Shown: positions 11,776-21,074, counted from the stretch's first letter. The stretch is 64,000 nt of DNA from Nocardia colli (GCF_008704205.1 NZ_VXLC01000004.1:248001-312000); one strand, 5' to 3'. The notes: generated from the sequence alone by a model not told the origin. Translations and numbers: made by a program.

Positions 11776-12791
11776 GTCGGCGACGAGTGGTTCATCAGGC
11801 GCCGGGCCTGCTGCATCGTGGAGATCAGCGCAAGCGTCGACTCGGCGCCCTGGTTCTCGTTGCGCCCGGTGTGCTCCAGCCCGTCGCAGCAGCCGCCGCT
11901 GGCCGGATCGATGAGCGGGGTGGACACGTCGTTCGCGCCGCGGAACCAGGCCTCGCACAACATGACCGCGTCCTTCCAGTGATAGTCCTTGGTGTCGTCG
12001 TAGGCGCGGGCGCACGCGTCGGCCAGCGTCGCGACCTCGATCGGCTGCTGATCGAAACCGGGACGCTTCTCCCCGGTCGCCCAGCCGTCGACCGGGGTCA
12101 CCGACAGATGGTCACCCGCGGTCTCCGTCTCCAGCAGCCAGCGCAGCATCGCCAGACCGTCGGCGTGCGTGCGGCCCTGCCCGGGTGCGGTACCCGCCAC
12201 CAGAAGCGCTTCGGCCAGTACGGCATTGGCGTAGTGCAGCCGCGGTTCCGGCCAGCGCCAGTCCAGGCGACGGGTCGGCGGGCCGATCAGCTTGGCCGCG
12301 TCGGCCAACAGCGCCGGGGCGATGAGATTTCCGGGATCGACGCGCAGCACCTCGGCCGCACCGAGCGCGGCGAAGGCCATCGCGCGCGGGAACTGCGAGC
12401 GCTGCTTGGCCGCGATGGTGAAGTGCGTCAACGCCTTTTCGGCGAACTCGGGCCGGTGCGCGGCGAGCGTGCCGAGCGCCCAGACGGCGCGACCCCAGTG
12501 ATCCTCGACGCTCGGCTCGTCCTGCCAGGTCCGGTCCGTGCCGCGGCGATTGTGGCTGCGGCCGTCCTCGGTGAGCGCGTCGAAGACGAAGCTCGCGTAC
12601 ACCGGCACGAGCGCGTCCAGGTCCGCGGTCGGCTCCGGCTCCCGGAGCACGACGACGAGGGCTCGCGCGACATCGTCGACGCAGTAACCGTTTTCGAGCC
12701 GCGGCGTGGTGAACTTGGCGTGCTCGAAGATCCCCACGTCATCGCTGAGTCGTAAAAGGTGTGCGTAGGAGATAGAGATTGTCTCGCTCAT
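11772..12791 (-). CDS. Glycosyltransferase-associated all-helical protein
   Basis: A 339-residue soluble protein. Its opening LLRLSDDVGIFEHAKFT and GYCVDDVARAL match a helical domain that, as I recall, is often fused to or encoded beside family 4 glycosyltransferases in actinobacteria and cyanobacteria; the DHWGRAVWALG and RPGFDQQPIE motifs suggest an (alpha/alpha)6-type fold. No catalytic role is established. It overlaps the upstream truncated glycosyltransferase by 4 bp (ATGA), indicating coupled translation. If its partner domain is broken, this gene may have lost its role. Confidence 0.7.
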   Translation of the reverse strand: MSETISISYAHLLRLSDDVGIFEHAKFTTPRLENGYCVDDVARALVVVLREPEPTADLDALVPVYASFVFDALTEDGRSHNRRGTDRTWQDEPSVEDHWGRAVWALGTLAAHRPEFAEKALTHFTIAAKQRSQFPRAMAFAALGAAEVLRVDPGNLIAPALLADAAKLIGPPTRRLDWRWPEPRLHYANAVLAEALLVAGTAPGQGRTHADGLAMLRWLLETETAGDHLSVTPVDGWATGEKRPGFDQQPIEVATLADACARAYDDTKDYHWKDAVMLCEAWFRGANDVSTPLIDPASGGCCDGLEHTGRNENQGAESTLALISTMQQARRLMNHSSPT

Positions 12792-13291
12792 GCTGTCGCC
12801 AACTTCGCATCGGCTTGTCGCGTCTCTGCGGCAAGCTCATGGTATTTCCTGCTCACTGCGGGCCAGAGTAGGTCTGGTGCAATGCGTTTCGCTTCGGCGC
12901 TCATCCGGGCCGCCAGGCCGGGCTTGGTGAACACCTGGCGCAGCGCGGACGCGATGGCGGTCGGTGATTCGCGATCGACAAGGAGACCGGCGCCGCTCGA
13001 CAGCAGTTCCCGCGCGTGCGGAAAGTCCGTCGATACCACTGGTTTACCCGCTGCGACGGCTTCTATCAGAACTCCCGACGTCACATGTTCGCGCGAGTCG
13101 TACGGCAGCAGCACCACATCGACCGTAGCGAAAGCGGTTTCGGTGTAAGACCGAACTGACACAACGTCAGCCTTTCTGATTCGAGCCAGCGCCCACGGTG
13201 CCGCTGTCTGCAGCCACTCAATTGGCTGAATCGTGTCGCGCTGAAGCGCTCGAGAATCCGCTCCGGAGCACGACACGGGCGGATCGACCAC
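12788..13291 (-). CDS. N-terminally truncated GT4-type glycosyltransferase fragment
   Basis: A 167-residue frame. From about residue 57 it reads as the C-terminal half of a GT4 enzyme (VVLLPYDSREHVTSGVLIEA followed by AAGKPVVSTDFPHARELL, the nucleotide-sugar site). Normal family members have about 380-420 residues; the acceptor-binding N-terminal domain is missing. The first 55 residues do not resemble a glycosyltransferase, placing the breakpoint near 13,125. The frame still ends with an ATGA overlap to the next gene. It is probably a deletion remnant that cannot catalyse transfer, though it might still be expressed. Confidence 0.6.
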   Translation of the reverse strand: MVDPPVSCSGADSRALQRDTIQPIEWLQTAAPWALARIRKADVVSVRSYTETAFATVDVVLLPYDSREHVTSGVLIEAVAAGKPVVSTDFPHARELLSSGAGLLVDRESPTAIASALRQVFTKPGLAARMSAEAKRIAPDLLWPAVSRKYHELAAETRQADAKLATA

Positions 13292-13406
13292 TAGGCCTCG
13301 ATAGTAACACCCAGGTCACGGGTGGGTGGTGTGATATGGTCGTGGCATCAAGTCCGCCCGTTCGGGACGGCTCTCGGCGGTAAATTCGCCAGTAATCGAG
13401 GAATTT

Positions 13407-14471
13407 ATGAAGATCGGCGTAATCGCGTCGGTAGCTCATCGCACGCCACCGAAAAACTACGGACCGTGGGAGCACATCGCGTCGACCCTGGCCGAGGGAT
13501 TCGTCGCGCGCGGGCACGACGTCACGCTGTTCGCCACCGCGGACTCCGAGACGTCGGCGCGGCTGGTCGCGCCGGTGTCCTCGGGCTACGCGGAGACGAC
13601 CGGCGCGGACGCGAAAGTTGCCGAGGCGCTGCACAATTCGACCGCGTTCGCGCATGCGGGCGAATTCGACGTGCTGGCCAACCATTTCGACTTCATGCCG
13701 CTGACCTACAGCAGGCTGGTGTCGACCCCGATGGTCACCACGATCCACGGCTTTTCCTCGCCGAAAATCGTGCCCCTATATCGGGCATTCGATGATATCG
13801 CGCACTATGTGGCGATCAGCGATGCCGATCGGCACCCGGACCTGCGCTATGCCGCGACAATTCATCACGGTATCGATACCGCGCAGTTCACATTTCGGCC
13901 CGACCACGGCGAATATCTGCTCTTTCTCGGCCGAATTCACCCCGACAAGGGGACGCATCTGGCGATCGAGGTGGCGCGGCTGAGCGGGCTGCCGTTGATC
14001 ATCGCCGGCGTGATTCAGGACGAGGAGTACTTCCGCGCGGAGGTCGAACCGCACCTCGCCGAGAACGCCGTGACCTACGTCGGTCCGGTCGGACCGCAGC
14101 GCCGGGACGAATTGCTCAGCGGCGCACGCGCTTTGCTGCACCTCATCGGCTTCGCCGAGCCGTTCGGTCTCGCGGTGGTCGAAGCCCTCGCGACCGGAAC
14201 GCCGGTCATCGCCACCCCGCTGGGCTCGATGCCGGAAATCATTCGCGACGGCGAAACGGGCTTCCTCGTCACCGATGTCGCCGCGGCGGTGGCCGCCTTG
14301 GCGAAGATCGATCAGCTCGACCGGCGGGTCGCCCGCGACGACGTGCGCGAGCGGTTCAGCGCGGATCGGATGATCGACGATTATCTGGCGCTGTTCGAGC
14401 GCATCGTGCCCAAGACGCCGCAGCAGCAGGGCATCGGCTCGCCCGGGCTGTTCTCGCACGCCGGGCTCTAG
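13407..14471 (+). CDS. GT4 family glycosyltransferase
   Basis: A 354-residue complete GT-B enzyme. The N-terminal domain starts MKIGVIASVAHRTPP with a glycine-containing loop, and the C-terminal domain carries LLFLGRIHPDKG and the EPFGLAVVEAL nucleotide-sugar motif with the E-x7-E pattern. It has no signal or membrane segment, so it acts at the cytoplasmic face. It is divergent from the truncated glycosyltransferase and its helical partner; together they look like a small sugar-transfer locus. Donor and acceptor are unknown. Confidence 0.9.
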   Translation: MKIGVIASVAHRTPPKNYGPWEHIASTLAEGFVARGHDVTLFATADSETSARLVAPVSSGYAETTGADAKVAEALHNSTAFAHAGEFDVLANHFDFMPLTYSRLVSTPMVTTIHGFSSPKIVPLYRAFDDIAHYVAISDADRHPDLRYAATIHHGIDTAQFTFRPDHGEYLLFLGRIHPDKGTHLAIEVARLSGLPLIIAGVIQDEEYFRAEVEPHLAENAVTYVGPVGPQRRDELLSGARALLHLIGFAEPFGLAVVEALATGTPVIATPLGSMPEIIRDGETGFLVTDVAAAVAALAKIDQLDRRVARDDVRERFSADRMIDDYLALFERIVPKTPQQQGIGSPGLFSHAGL

Positions 14472-14531
14472 GCCCGCCCACCCCGCATCTGGCGGCTGGC
14501 CGGTTGCGGGCGCCAAACGTATTGTGCGGAC

Positions 14532-16154
14532 ATGGGTCTAGCGAAGCTTGCCGAAGAGTTCTGGAACTGGCGACTGGCGACGGTGCCCGACTCCAGTGAC
14601 GACCTGCCCAGAGTGCGGCGGCCGGACGGCTGGCTGCCCGATTGGTCGCCGAAGGCCGTCGCGGATCGCCGGGACGTGCTCGCCGAACTGACCCGCAGGC
14701 ACCGCGAACTCGACCTGTCCGACGAGCCGGTGGCGGTGCAGGTCGACGGCAGGCTGCTGGGCTCGGCGCTGGCTCGGGTGCACTGGGAACTGGACCTGAT
14801 CCGGGCCTGGGAGCGTGATCCCTGCTTCTACATTCAGCAGAGCCTCGGGCCGATCTATGTGGAGTTGCTGGTTTCGTCGCCGTTCGACACTGCTCGGGCA
14901 GGGCGGATCAGCGCGCTGCTGCGGCATGTGCCGCTCGTGCTCGAGCAGGCGCGGGAGAATCTCGCGGGCGCGGCCGGTGCGTCGTTCGCACGCAGTGCAC
15001 TGAGCCTGCTGGACGACAACGCGGGCTCGCTCGAGGCGGCGATGATCGCGCTGACCCCGTTCCTGCCGGACGAGTACGCACCCGAACTGCCGGCCGCCAC
15101 CAGGGTTGCCGTGGATGCCGTTGCGGCGTATCGAGATTGGCTCGCCGAACAGCTGCCGTCGCTCGGCGAGACCGAACCGGTCGGACCGGAGTCGCTGGCC
15201 TACTTCCTGCATCGCGTTGCGCTGCTGCCCTATTCGGCCCAGCAGCTGCGCGAGATGGGTATCCAGGAGTGGCATCGGGCCGTCGCCCTGGAAACTCTGC
15301 TGCGCACCCGGCACCGGGACGCGGTCGAGCCCGCGCTGCCTGTCGACGCGCAGGAGCATGTGCAGCGCCAGGCTGTCGATGAACTCGCCGTGCGCCGGTT
15401 CGCCGACGAGCGCGGACTTCTCAGTCAGCCGGAAAGCTTGCGGCACTACCGATTCGCGCCGCTTCCGCCCTACCTCGCGCCGCTGACCTGGCTCGGCGTC
15501 GCCGATGATCTGACCGGGCCCGGCCGAATGGACGAGGACGCCACACGGTACATCCCGGCTCCGGCCCCGGATCTGCCGTACTTCGAGCGGGCCGCGGCGT
15601 TCGATGCACGCACCGCGATCGTGCACGAGGGCGTTCATGCCCAGCAGGTCGCCATCGGCTGGCACCACGAGAATCCGGCCCGGCGGTGGTTCTACGACTC
15701 GACGCCCAACGAGGGCATCGCGTTCAACTACGAAGAGATGATGTTGCACGCCGGTCTGTTCGATGATGCGCCGGCCAGCGCGATATTCGTGGCAAGTGCC
15801 ATGCGGCTGCGGGCTTTACGCGTCGAAGTCGACCTCGGGCTCGCTCTCGGCGAACTCTCCATCGAGGAGGCGGCCGAGCGGCTGGAGATCGCGGTCCCGC
15901 TCGATCGCGAGACCGCGCGGGACGAGGCGGTGTTCTTCGCAGGCAACCCCGGCCAGGCGTTGAGCTACCAGATCGGCAAACTCCAGATTCAGGATCTGCT
16001 CAGCACGGCGGTCCGCGAACTGGGCGAGGAGTTCGAGCTGAAGCAGTTCCACGATCGGCTGTGGCGCGAAGGAAACGTGCCGCTGGCGTTGCAGCGCTGG
16101 GAACTGCTCGGGTTGCGTGATCACCTCGACGAGGCGGATCGCCTGGCGGGATAG
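14532..16154 (+). CDS. DUF885 family protein (putative zinc peptidase)
   Basis: A 540-residue cytoplasmic protein of the DUF885 kind. The motif HEGVHAQQ (H365-H369, HExxH form) followed about 25 residues later by STPNEGIAFNYEEMM gives a plausible zinc site with a downstream glutamate. The length fits the family (about 550). No signal peptide is present. The next gene starts 8 bp later, so the two are likely co-transcribed. Peptidase activity is inferred from the motif, not shown. Confidence 0.78.
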   Translation: MGLAKLAEEFWNWRLATVPDSSDDLPRVRRPDGWLPDWSPKAVADRRDVLAELTRRHRELDLSDEPVAVQVDGRLLGSALARVHWELDLIRAWERDPCFYIQQSLGPIYVELLVSSPFDTARAGRISALLRHVPLVLEQARENLAGAAGASFARSALSLLDDNAGSLEAAMIALTPFLPDEYAPELPAATRVAVDAVAAYRDWLAEQLPSLGETEPVGPESLAYFLHRVALLPYSAQQLREMGIQEWHRAVALETLLRTRHRDAVEPALPVDAQEHVQRQAVDELAVRRFADERGLLSQPESLRHYRFAPLPPYLAPLTWLGVADDLTGPGRMDEDATRYIPAPAPDLPYFERAAAFDARTAIVHEGVHAQQVAIGWHHENPARRWFYDSTPNEGIAFNYEEMMLHAGLFDDAPASAIFVASAMRLRALRVEVDLGLALGELSIEEAAERLEIAVPLDRETARDEAVFFAGNPGQALSYQIGKLQIQDLLSTAVRELGEEFELKQFHDRLWREGNVPLALQRWELLGLRDHLDEADRLAG

Positions 16155-16162
16155 GGTCGGGA

Positions 16163-17377
16163 ATGCGTCGTTTCGCCCTGGTCGGTGCGCTCGTCCTGCT
16201 CTGCGGGTCCGGTGCCTGTGCGGCCGAGACGACGCATGGCGCCGACGCGACTGCTCCTGGGCAGGGTGATCGAGGCACGGTGGTGTCCTCGATTCCGGTC
16301 GCGCAGCTGTCGACCGAGGAGACCGCGGCCTATGTGGCCCAAGGGAACTTCGATACTCCGGTGCACAACGGGGTGGATGCGTATCGGGTGGACTATCGCA
16401 CCGTCGGAGCGACGGGCGAGCCGACCACCGCGAGCGGGCTGGTCGTGCTGCCGCGCACGGATTCGCCTCGACTGCGCACAGTCAGTTACGCGCACGGCAC
16501 CTTGGCGGCGAAAAGTGATGCGCCGTCGGTCAATAGCCGGAGTCGTCCCGATCAGGCGCGCACCGTCCTGTTCGCGGCGGCCGGGTACGCGGCGATCGCG
16601 CCGGACTATCTCGGCCTCGGCGACGGACCGGGGAGACATCCCTATACGCATGCGCCGACCGAGGTCAGTGCGTCGGCAGATCTGCTGTTCGCGGCCAAAA
16701 GCCTTGCCGCACAACAGCATCGAGAACTCGATCCGGATGTGCTGGTGACCGGCTTCTCCCAAGGTGGCCACGCGGCAATGGCATTCGGCAAGGCCTTGCA
16801 GGCGGGTGCGGTGCCTGGATTCGGTCTCGCCGCGCTCGCGCCGGTCAGCGGTCCGTACGCGCTGCGCGATGTTCAGGCCCCCGCCGGCCTCGACGGACGG
16901 ATCGCGCCGGGGCCGGCCGTGTTCTTCTTCGCCTACTGGCTCACCGCGATGAACCGGATCTATCACCTGTACGACGATCCAGCCGAGGCCTTCCAGGAGC
17001 CGTACGCCGGAAAGATCGAGGGCCTCTTCGACGGCACCCGCAACGAACTCAGCATCGCCACCGCCCTGCCCATCACCCCGGATCTGCTGTTGACGCCGCG
17101 ATTCCGCGAGTGGGCAACCCATCCGACCGGCGCGGCGGCGAAAGCCGTGACCGACAGCGACAGCACCTGCGACTGGACTCCGCGTGTTCCGGTCCGCCTC
17201 TATGCCGCAACGGCCGACCGCAACGTGCCTTATGCCAACACAGAGCACTGCCTACAGGCCCTGCACAGCGGCAACGCCACCCTGCACAACCTGGGCGAAC
17301 TCGACCACACGAACTCGGCTCGGGTGGCCATGCCGCAGATTCTCACCTGGTTTCGACAACAAGTTCCGCCGAGCTGA
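16163..17377 (+). CDS. Exported alpha/beta hydrolase (secretory-lipase-like)
   Basis: A 404-residue exported hydrolase with a short hydrophobic leader ending in GSGACAAE; the Cys could be lipidated, but the lipobox is imperfect. A conserved SYAHGTLAAK segment resembles the oxyanion region of secretory lipases, APDYLGLGDG follows, and the nucleophile elbow is GFSQGG (S199). The late VPVRLYAATADRNVPY segment carries the likely catalytic Asp, and the His lies in LDHTN. The substrate is unknown; esters or lipids are likely. It is probably co-transcribed with the DUF885 gene 8 bp upstream. Confidence 0.85.
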   Translation: MRRFALVGALVLLCGSGACAAETTHGADATAPGQGDRGTVVSSIPVAQLSTEETAAYVAQGNFDTPVHNGVDAYRVDYRTVGATGEPTTASGLVVLPRTDSPRLRTVSYAHGTLAAKSDAPSVNSRSRPDQARTVLFAAAGYAAIAPDYLGLGDGPGRHPYTHAPTEVSASADLLFAAKSLAAQQHRELDPDVLVTGFSQGGHAAMAFGKALQAGAVPGFGLAALAPVSGPYALRDVQAPAGLDGRIAPGPAVFFFAYWLTAMNRIYHLYDDPAEAFQEPYAGKIEGLFDGTRNELSIATALPITPDLLLTPRFREWATHPTGAAAKAVTDSDSTCDWTPRVPVRLYAATADRNVPYANTEHCLQALHSGNATLHNLGELDHTNSARVAMPQILTWFRQQVPPS

Positions 17378-17395
17378 CTCGGCGTCATCGGACCG

Positions 17396-17902
17396 TCAGT
17401 TCCAGCCTGCCGGGTTGGAGAAGGACTCACGGGAGATGCCGGAGCCGGTTTGCGGGAAGCCGCCGACGCGATTGTTGTGCACGTGGGCGAAGAAGTAGCA
17501 CATCCTTTCGCATTCCGCGTCGACCACGGCCACGGCAGGATCGGTGGTCACGGCGTCGTAGAAATCCTGGCCCATCGCGACGATGAAGCCGCGGCAGTAG
17601 AGGAATCCGTCGTCCGAGCCGTCGGTGACCTCGTGGATGTCGGCGCGGTCGAGGTCGTAGAGCTTGCGCTCCAAGACGCGGTCCAGGGTGGTCAGGTCCT
17701 CGGTCGACAGCGGCTCGCTCAGCGCGTGCAGGTGGTCGAGAAAAGCGGGCAGGTGCTTGTCCAGGGCGTAGGCGACGTCGTCGTTTTCCCGGTTGATCAA
17801 GCCTTTCCGGAGGGCAGCGGATTCGTCGCCGGTCAACTGCCAGGCCGATTCGATAATGGTCCAGAACCGGGCTTCGTCGGCCGCGGTGGGAAGGTCACGC
17901 AC
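17396..17902 (-). CDS. DUF4240 domain protein
   Basis: A 168-residue cytoplasmic protein. The opening ARFWTIIESAW and the later LYDLDRADI, DGFLYCRGFIVAMG and FYDAV segments fit the DUF4240 family as I recall it, whose function is unknown. The start is taken at the GTG before RDLPTAADEARFW; the longer upstream frame is not protein-like and would run into the dps gene. No clear ribosome binding site is visible. It is divergent from dps with about 117 bp between starts. Confidence 0.72.
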   Translation of the reverse strand: MRDLPTAADEARFWTIIESAWQLTGDESAALRKGLINRENDDVAYALDKHLPAFLDHLHALSEPLSTEDLTTLDRVLERKLYDLDRADIHEVTDGSDDGFLYCRGFIVAMGQDFYDAVTTDPAVAVVDAECERMCYFFAHVHNNRVGGFPQTGSGISRESFSNPAGWN

Positions 17903-18019
17903 GCGGCGGACGCTATCAGAGGGTGCCGACAGGACATGGCGCTTGTCACTGCTGACGTTTAGGTCGTGTGGTGCGGGTAGACGGTGGGTGACATGGATCC
18001 GACCAGAAAGGCGTGAACG

Positions 18020-18499
18020 ATGAGCCAGCCCATCACCAGCACCCTCGATGCGGAGCAGCAGAAGATCGCGGGGGAGGCGCTGCGCGCCACCGTGATCGAT
18101 CTGATCGACCTGTCGCTGATCGCCAAGCAGGCGCACTGGAACGTGATCGGCCGGAACTTCCGGTCGGTGCACTTGGCACTGGACGAATTGGTCACCGCGG
18201 CAAGGGACTTCACCGATGCCGCGGCCGAGCGGGCGACCGCGGTCGGCGTGAGCCCGGACGGGCGCGCGGCGACCGTCGCGAAGGAGACCGGTGCGCTCGG
18301 TTTCCCCGACGGCTGGCAGCAGGACACCGCCGTGATCGACGGGATCGTCGGCAACCTGACCGCCGTGATCAAGGGGCTGCGGGAGCGGATCGAGGCGACC
18401 GAGAAAGCCGACCCGGTCACGCAGGACCTGCTCATCGGCTTCGCGGCGCGGCTCGAGCAGCTGCACTGGATGTGGCAGGCGCAGGTCGCGACCGACTGA
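18020..18499 (+). CDS. dps: Dps family ferritin-like protein
   Basis: A 159-residue DNA-protection protein of starved cells: a four-helix bundle forming dodecamers that oxidise and store iron. All ferroxidase residues are present with the canonical spacing: H39, H51, D55, D66 and E70. The family signature KQAHWNVIG occupies residues 36-44. An AGAAAGGCG ribosome binding site precedes the ATG. The N-terminus is short, so DNA binding through a long basic tail is unlikely. It stands alone and ends 4 bp before the convergent SDR gene. Confidence 0.95.
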   Translation: MSQPITSTLDAEQQKIAGEALRATVIDLIDLSLIAKQAHWNVIGRNFRSVHLALDELVTAARDFTDAAAERATAVGVSPDGRAATVAKETGALGFPDGWQQDTAVIDGIVGNLTAVIKGLRERIEATEKADPVTQDLLIGFAARLEQLHWMWQAQVATD

Positions 18500-18503
18500 G
18501 CGG

Positions 18504-19307
18504 CTAGCGCGACAGGCCGTGCACGCGCGCGATGAGGCGTTCCATCACCGTGCGCGGTAGCAGCCTGCGCACCGCGAACATCACCGGAGCATTGCTGCCG
18601 ACGGCGTAGAGCGGGCGCGGGCGGTCCGCCTCGACGGCCTGCACGATCGTGTCGGCCACCCGTTCGGCGGTGATGCCTTTCCCTTGTGCCTCATCCAGTT
18701 TCGCGATGAACCTGGTGAAATCGGCGGTGTGCGGCGAACCTTCGTTCAGATACTTCGTCCGGCGCTCGCGCAGGCCCGTATTGATCTGTCCCGGTTCGAC
18801 AGTCGAGATCCACACGCCGAACGGCGACTCCTCGAACCGCGCCGCCACCGCGAAACCCTTCAGCGCCGCCTTGGTCGCGCCGTAGGACGAGCGATACGGC
18901 ATCGGGAAGCTGGCGATCATCGACCCCACCATCACCACCCGCCCGTACCCGCGCTCCCGCATCCCCGGCAGCACCGCCTGGGTCAGCGCGACCGGCCCGA
19001 GCACATTCAGCCGGAACAGCCGCTCCACCGCGTCCGTCGGCAGCTCCGCCAACGGCCCCGCCTGACTCTCCCCGGCATTGTTGACCAGCACATCCACGTC
19101 CCCGAGCCCGGCCACGAACGCCTCGATCGACCCGGCATCGGTCAAATCGAGCGCCCGATACTCCACCCCCGCCACCCGAGCCTCATCGGAAACCCCCTCC
19201 GGCTTCCGGCTCGTCCCGATCACCCGATACCCCCGCGCCACCAACGCCGCGGCCGTCGCCTTCCCGATCCCGGACGAAGCACCGGTAACAACAGCAGTAC
19301 GAGGCAT
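18504..19307 (-). CDS. SDR family oxidoreductase
   Basis: A 267-residue classical short-chain dehydrogenase. The cofactor motif TGASSGIG lies at residues 8-15, NNAGE at 76-80, and the catalytic triad is S129, Y142 and K146 (SYGATK). An arginine-containing GTSRKPEG after the second strand suggests NADP(H). The start is the ATG preceded by AAGGAGAA; the region upstream is not coding. The substrate is unknown. It is divergent from the solute-binding-like gene across a G-run-rich spacer. Confidence 0.93.
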   Translation of the reverse strand: MPRTAVVTGASSGIGKATAAALVARGYRVIGTSRKPEGVSDEARVAGVEYRALDLTDAGSIEAFVAGLGDVDVLVNNAGESQAGPLAELPTDAVERLFRLNVLGPVALTQAVLPGMRERGYGRVVMVGSMIASFPMPYRSSYGATKAALKGFAVAARFEESPFGVWISTVEPGQINTGLRERRTKYLNEGSPHTADFTRFIAKLDEAQGKGITAERVADTIVQAVEADRPRPLYAVGSNAPVMFAVRRLLPRTVMERLIARVHGLSR

Positions 19308-19375
19308 AAGCGTTCTCCTTAACCAGGGACTCCAGCCCGACGATAGCCCCTCGCTTCTACGGTGGGCGGTTCGGT

Positions 19376-19481
19376 GGGGGAAACGGGGGCGCAACGGGGG
19401 GTTTCGGGTTGGGGGTGGGGGGTTGAATTCTGTGGGTGGGGGCGATCGGGGCAGGTGGCGGGGGGTGGGATGGGGCTAGGG
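19376..19481 (+). repeat. Cluster of 13 G-runs (G-quadruplex-prone)
   Basis: Within 106 bp the plus strand has 13 runs of at least three G, several of five or six, with spacers of 1-16 bases. The part 19376-19422 alone fits several G4 patterns. It lies in the divergent promoter region between the SDR and the solute-binding-like gene. The proline-rich frame on the other strand is a by-product of this composition. Confidence 0.7.
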
Positions 19482-19552
19482 TTGGCCGGCGCGATGGGGT
19501 TGGGGACCTGTCGCGGGGATGTGTAGGCCGCTGGGATGTCGAGGAGAATGTG

Positions 19553-20974
19553 GTGGTTGTCGACACTGTTCGTGAGGAACAGGCGATCCTTCAGTTGACG
19601 GAGCGGTTGGTCGAAAACTTCGGCGGCACTTACTCTGCGGAGCACATCGAGGGGTTGGTGGGGGCGGCTCGGCGGCGGTTCGACGGGCATCCGGTGCGGA
19701 CGTTCATTCCCATTCTGGTTGAGCGGTATGTGCGTCGGCAGTTGGAAGGCGGGGGAGAGGTGGCTGATGCTGCCGGTCCCGATACCGCGCGGACGCGCAG
19801 GGCTAAGCACAAAGCGGAATCGGGCGAGGGGCGATTGCCTGCCGCGTTTCGTGAAACATGTTCGGCGAACAAGCGTTTCGCGCCCGCGGCGGTTGCCGCG
19901 GTAGTCGCGGCGTTGGTGGTGGTGACCGTGGTGACGGTGGCGTTGGCGGTGCGGCAGCCGAGTCCGGCTCCGCAGGCGGCGGCGCCCGGGGTGTCGTCGC
20001 TGACGCTGGTGCGCGGAGTGGTCGGGTCCGAGAAGATGTCGTTCTTCCAGGATCCCAAGGTGGCAGAGGTGTTGGCGCGCAACGGAATCAAGGTCGAGGT
20101 GGACTCGGCGGGGTCGCGGGAGATCGCCACCTCGGTGGATCTCGGGAAGTACGAGTTCGCGTTCCCGTCGAGTGAGCAGGCGGCGGAACGAATCCAACGG
20201 CAGCGCAACGTGAGCGCGAAGTACATTCCGTTCTCCTCGCCGATGGCGATCGCGACCTTCACGCCGATCGCGGATCTGCTCGCCAAAGCCGGTGTGGTGC
20301 ACCAGGGTCCGGTGCCGACCTTCGACATGGCGCCCTACCTGCGCATGGTCGGCAACAACACGCGGTGGGACCAGCTCGCCGACAACACCGCGTACGCGGT
20401 GCGCAAGAACGTGCTGATCTCCACGACCGACCCGCGCAGTTCGAACTCCGCGGCGATGTACCTGGCGATCGCGGGCTACGTCGCGAACAACAACACGATC
20501 GTGCAGGGCACATCCGCCGAGCAGGACGTAATCCCAACGGTGTCAAGGCTTTTCGTCGGTCAGGGCTACACGCAGAGCAGTAGCGAAGGCCCCTTCGACG
20601 CTTACCTCGCCTCCGGTATGGGCCCGACGCCGATGGTCTGGATCTACGAGTCGCAGTTCGTGGACGCCACCGTGCGCGGCCAGATAAAGCCGGACATGAC
20701 GCTGCTGTACCCGTCGCCGACCATCATGTCCCGGCACACGCTGGTGGCGTTGGGCGAGGCGGGCGACCGGATCGGCCGCCTGCTGTCCACCGATCCGGAA
20801 CTGCAACGCCTCGCCGCGGTGCACGGCTTCCGCACCGGCGACGCGGCGCAGTTCGCCGCGGTGACCACCGAGCACAAGATCCCGGTCGCCGCCGATCTCA
20901 TCGACGTGATCACCACGCCCACGTTCGACACGCTGGAGCGACTGCTCGACGGAGTCGGCAAGTCCTACAACTGA
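19553..20974 (+). CDS. Membrane-anchored solute-binding-like protein with cytoplasmic three-helix domain
   Basis: About 473 residues. Residues about 5-60 (ERLVENFGGTYSAEHIEGLV) match the three-helix-bundle dimerisation domain I recall as fused to ArsC-type proteins in mycobacteria. A basic linker, a single membrane segment (about residues 116-140, AAVAAVVAALVVVTVVTVAL) and a large extracytoplasmic part follow; the latter looks like a family-1 solute-binding fold (YEFAFPSSEQAAERI, LYPSPTIMSRHT). The start is uncertain: the GTG at 19553 has GAGGAG 6 bases upstream, the GTG at 19550 only 3. A signal-transducing or anchored binding role is inferred; no transporter genes adjoin. Confidence 0.7.
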   Translation: MVVDTVREEQAILQLTERLVENFGGTYSAEHIEGLVGAARRRFDGHPVRTFIPILVERYVRRQLEGGGEVADAAGPDTARTRRAKHKAESGEGRLPAAFRETCSANKRFAPAAVAAVVAALVVVTVVTVALAVRQPSPAPQAAAPGVSSLTLVRGVVGSEKMSFFQDPKVAEVLARNGIKVEVDSAGSREIATSVDLGKYEFAFPSSEQAAERIQRQRNVSAKYIPFSSPMAIATFTPIADLLAKAGVVHQGPVPTFDMAPYLRMVGNNTRWDQLADNTAYAVRKNVLISTTDPRSSNSAAMYLAIAGYVANNNTIVQGTSAEQDVIPTVSRLFVGQGYTQSSSEGPFDAYLASGMGPTPMVWIYESQFVDATVRGQIKPDMTLLYPSPTIMSRHTLVALGEAGDRIGRLLSTDPELQRLAAVHGFRTGDAAQFAAVTTEHKIPVAADLIDVITTPTFDTLERLLDGVGKSYN

Positions 20975-21074
20975 TCCGGCTCGCCGCGCCGGGTTTCGGA
21001 TGAAGCGATCGGGGCATAATTGTCGCATCAGGTACCGGCCGACCAGCCGGTATCGCGGCGTGAGGTAAACCAGC

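Noticed and set aside
19357..19566. Proline-rich minus-strand frame
   Set aside because: It results from the G-run cluster on the other strand; no ribosome binding site or conserved sequence supports it.
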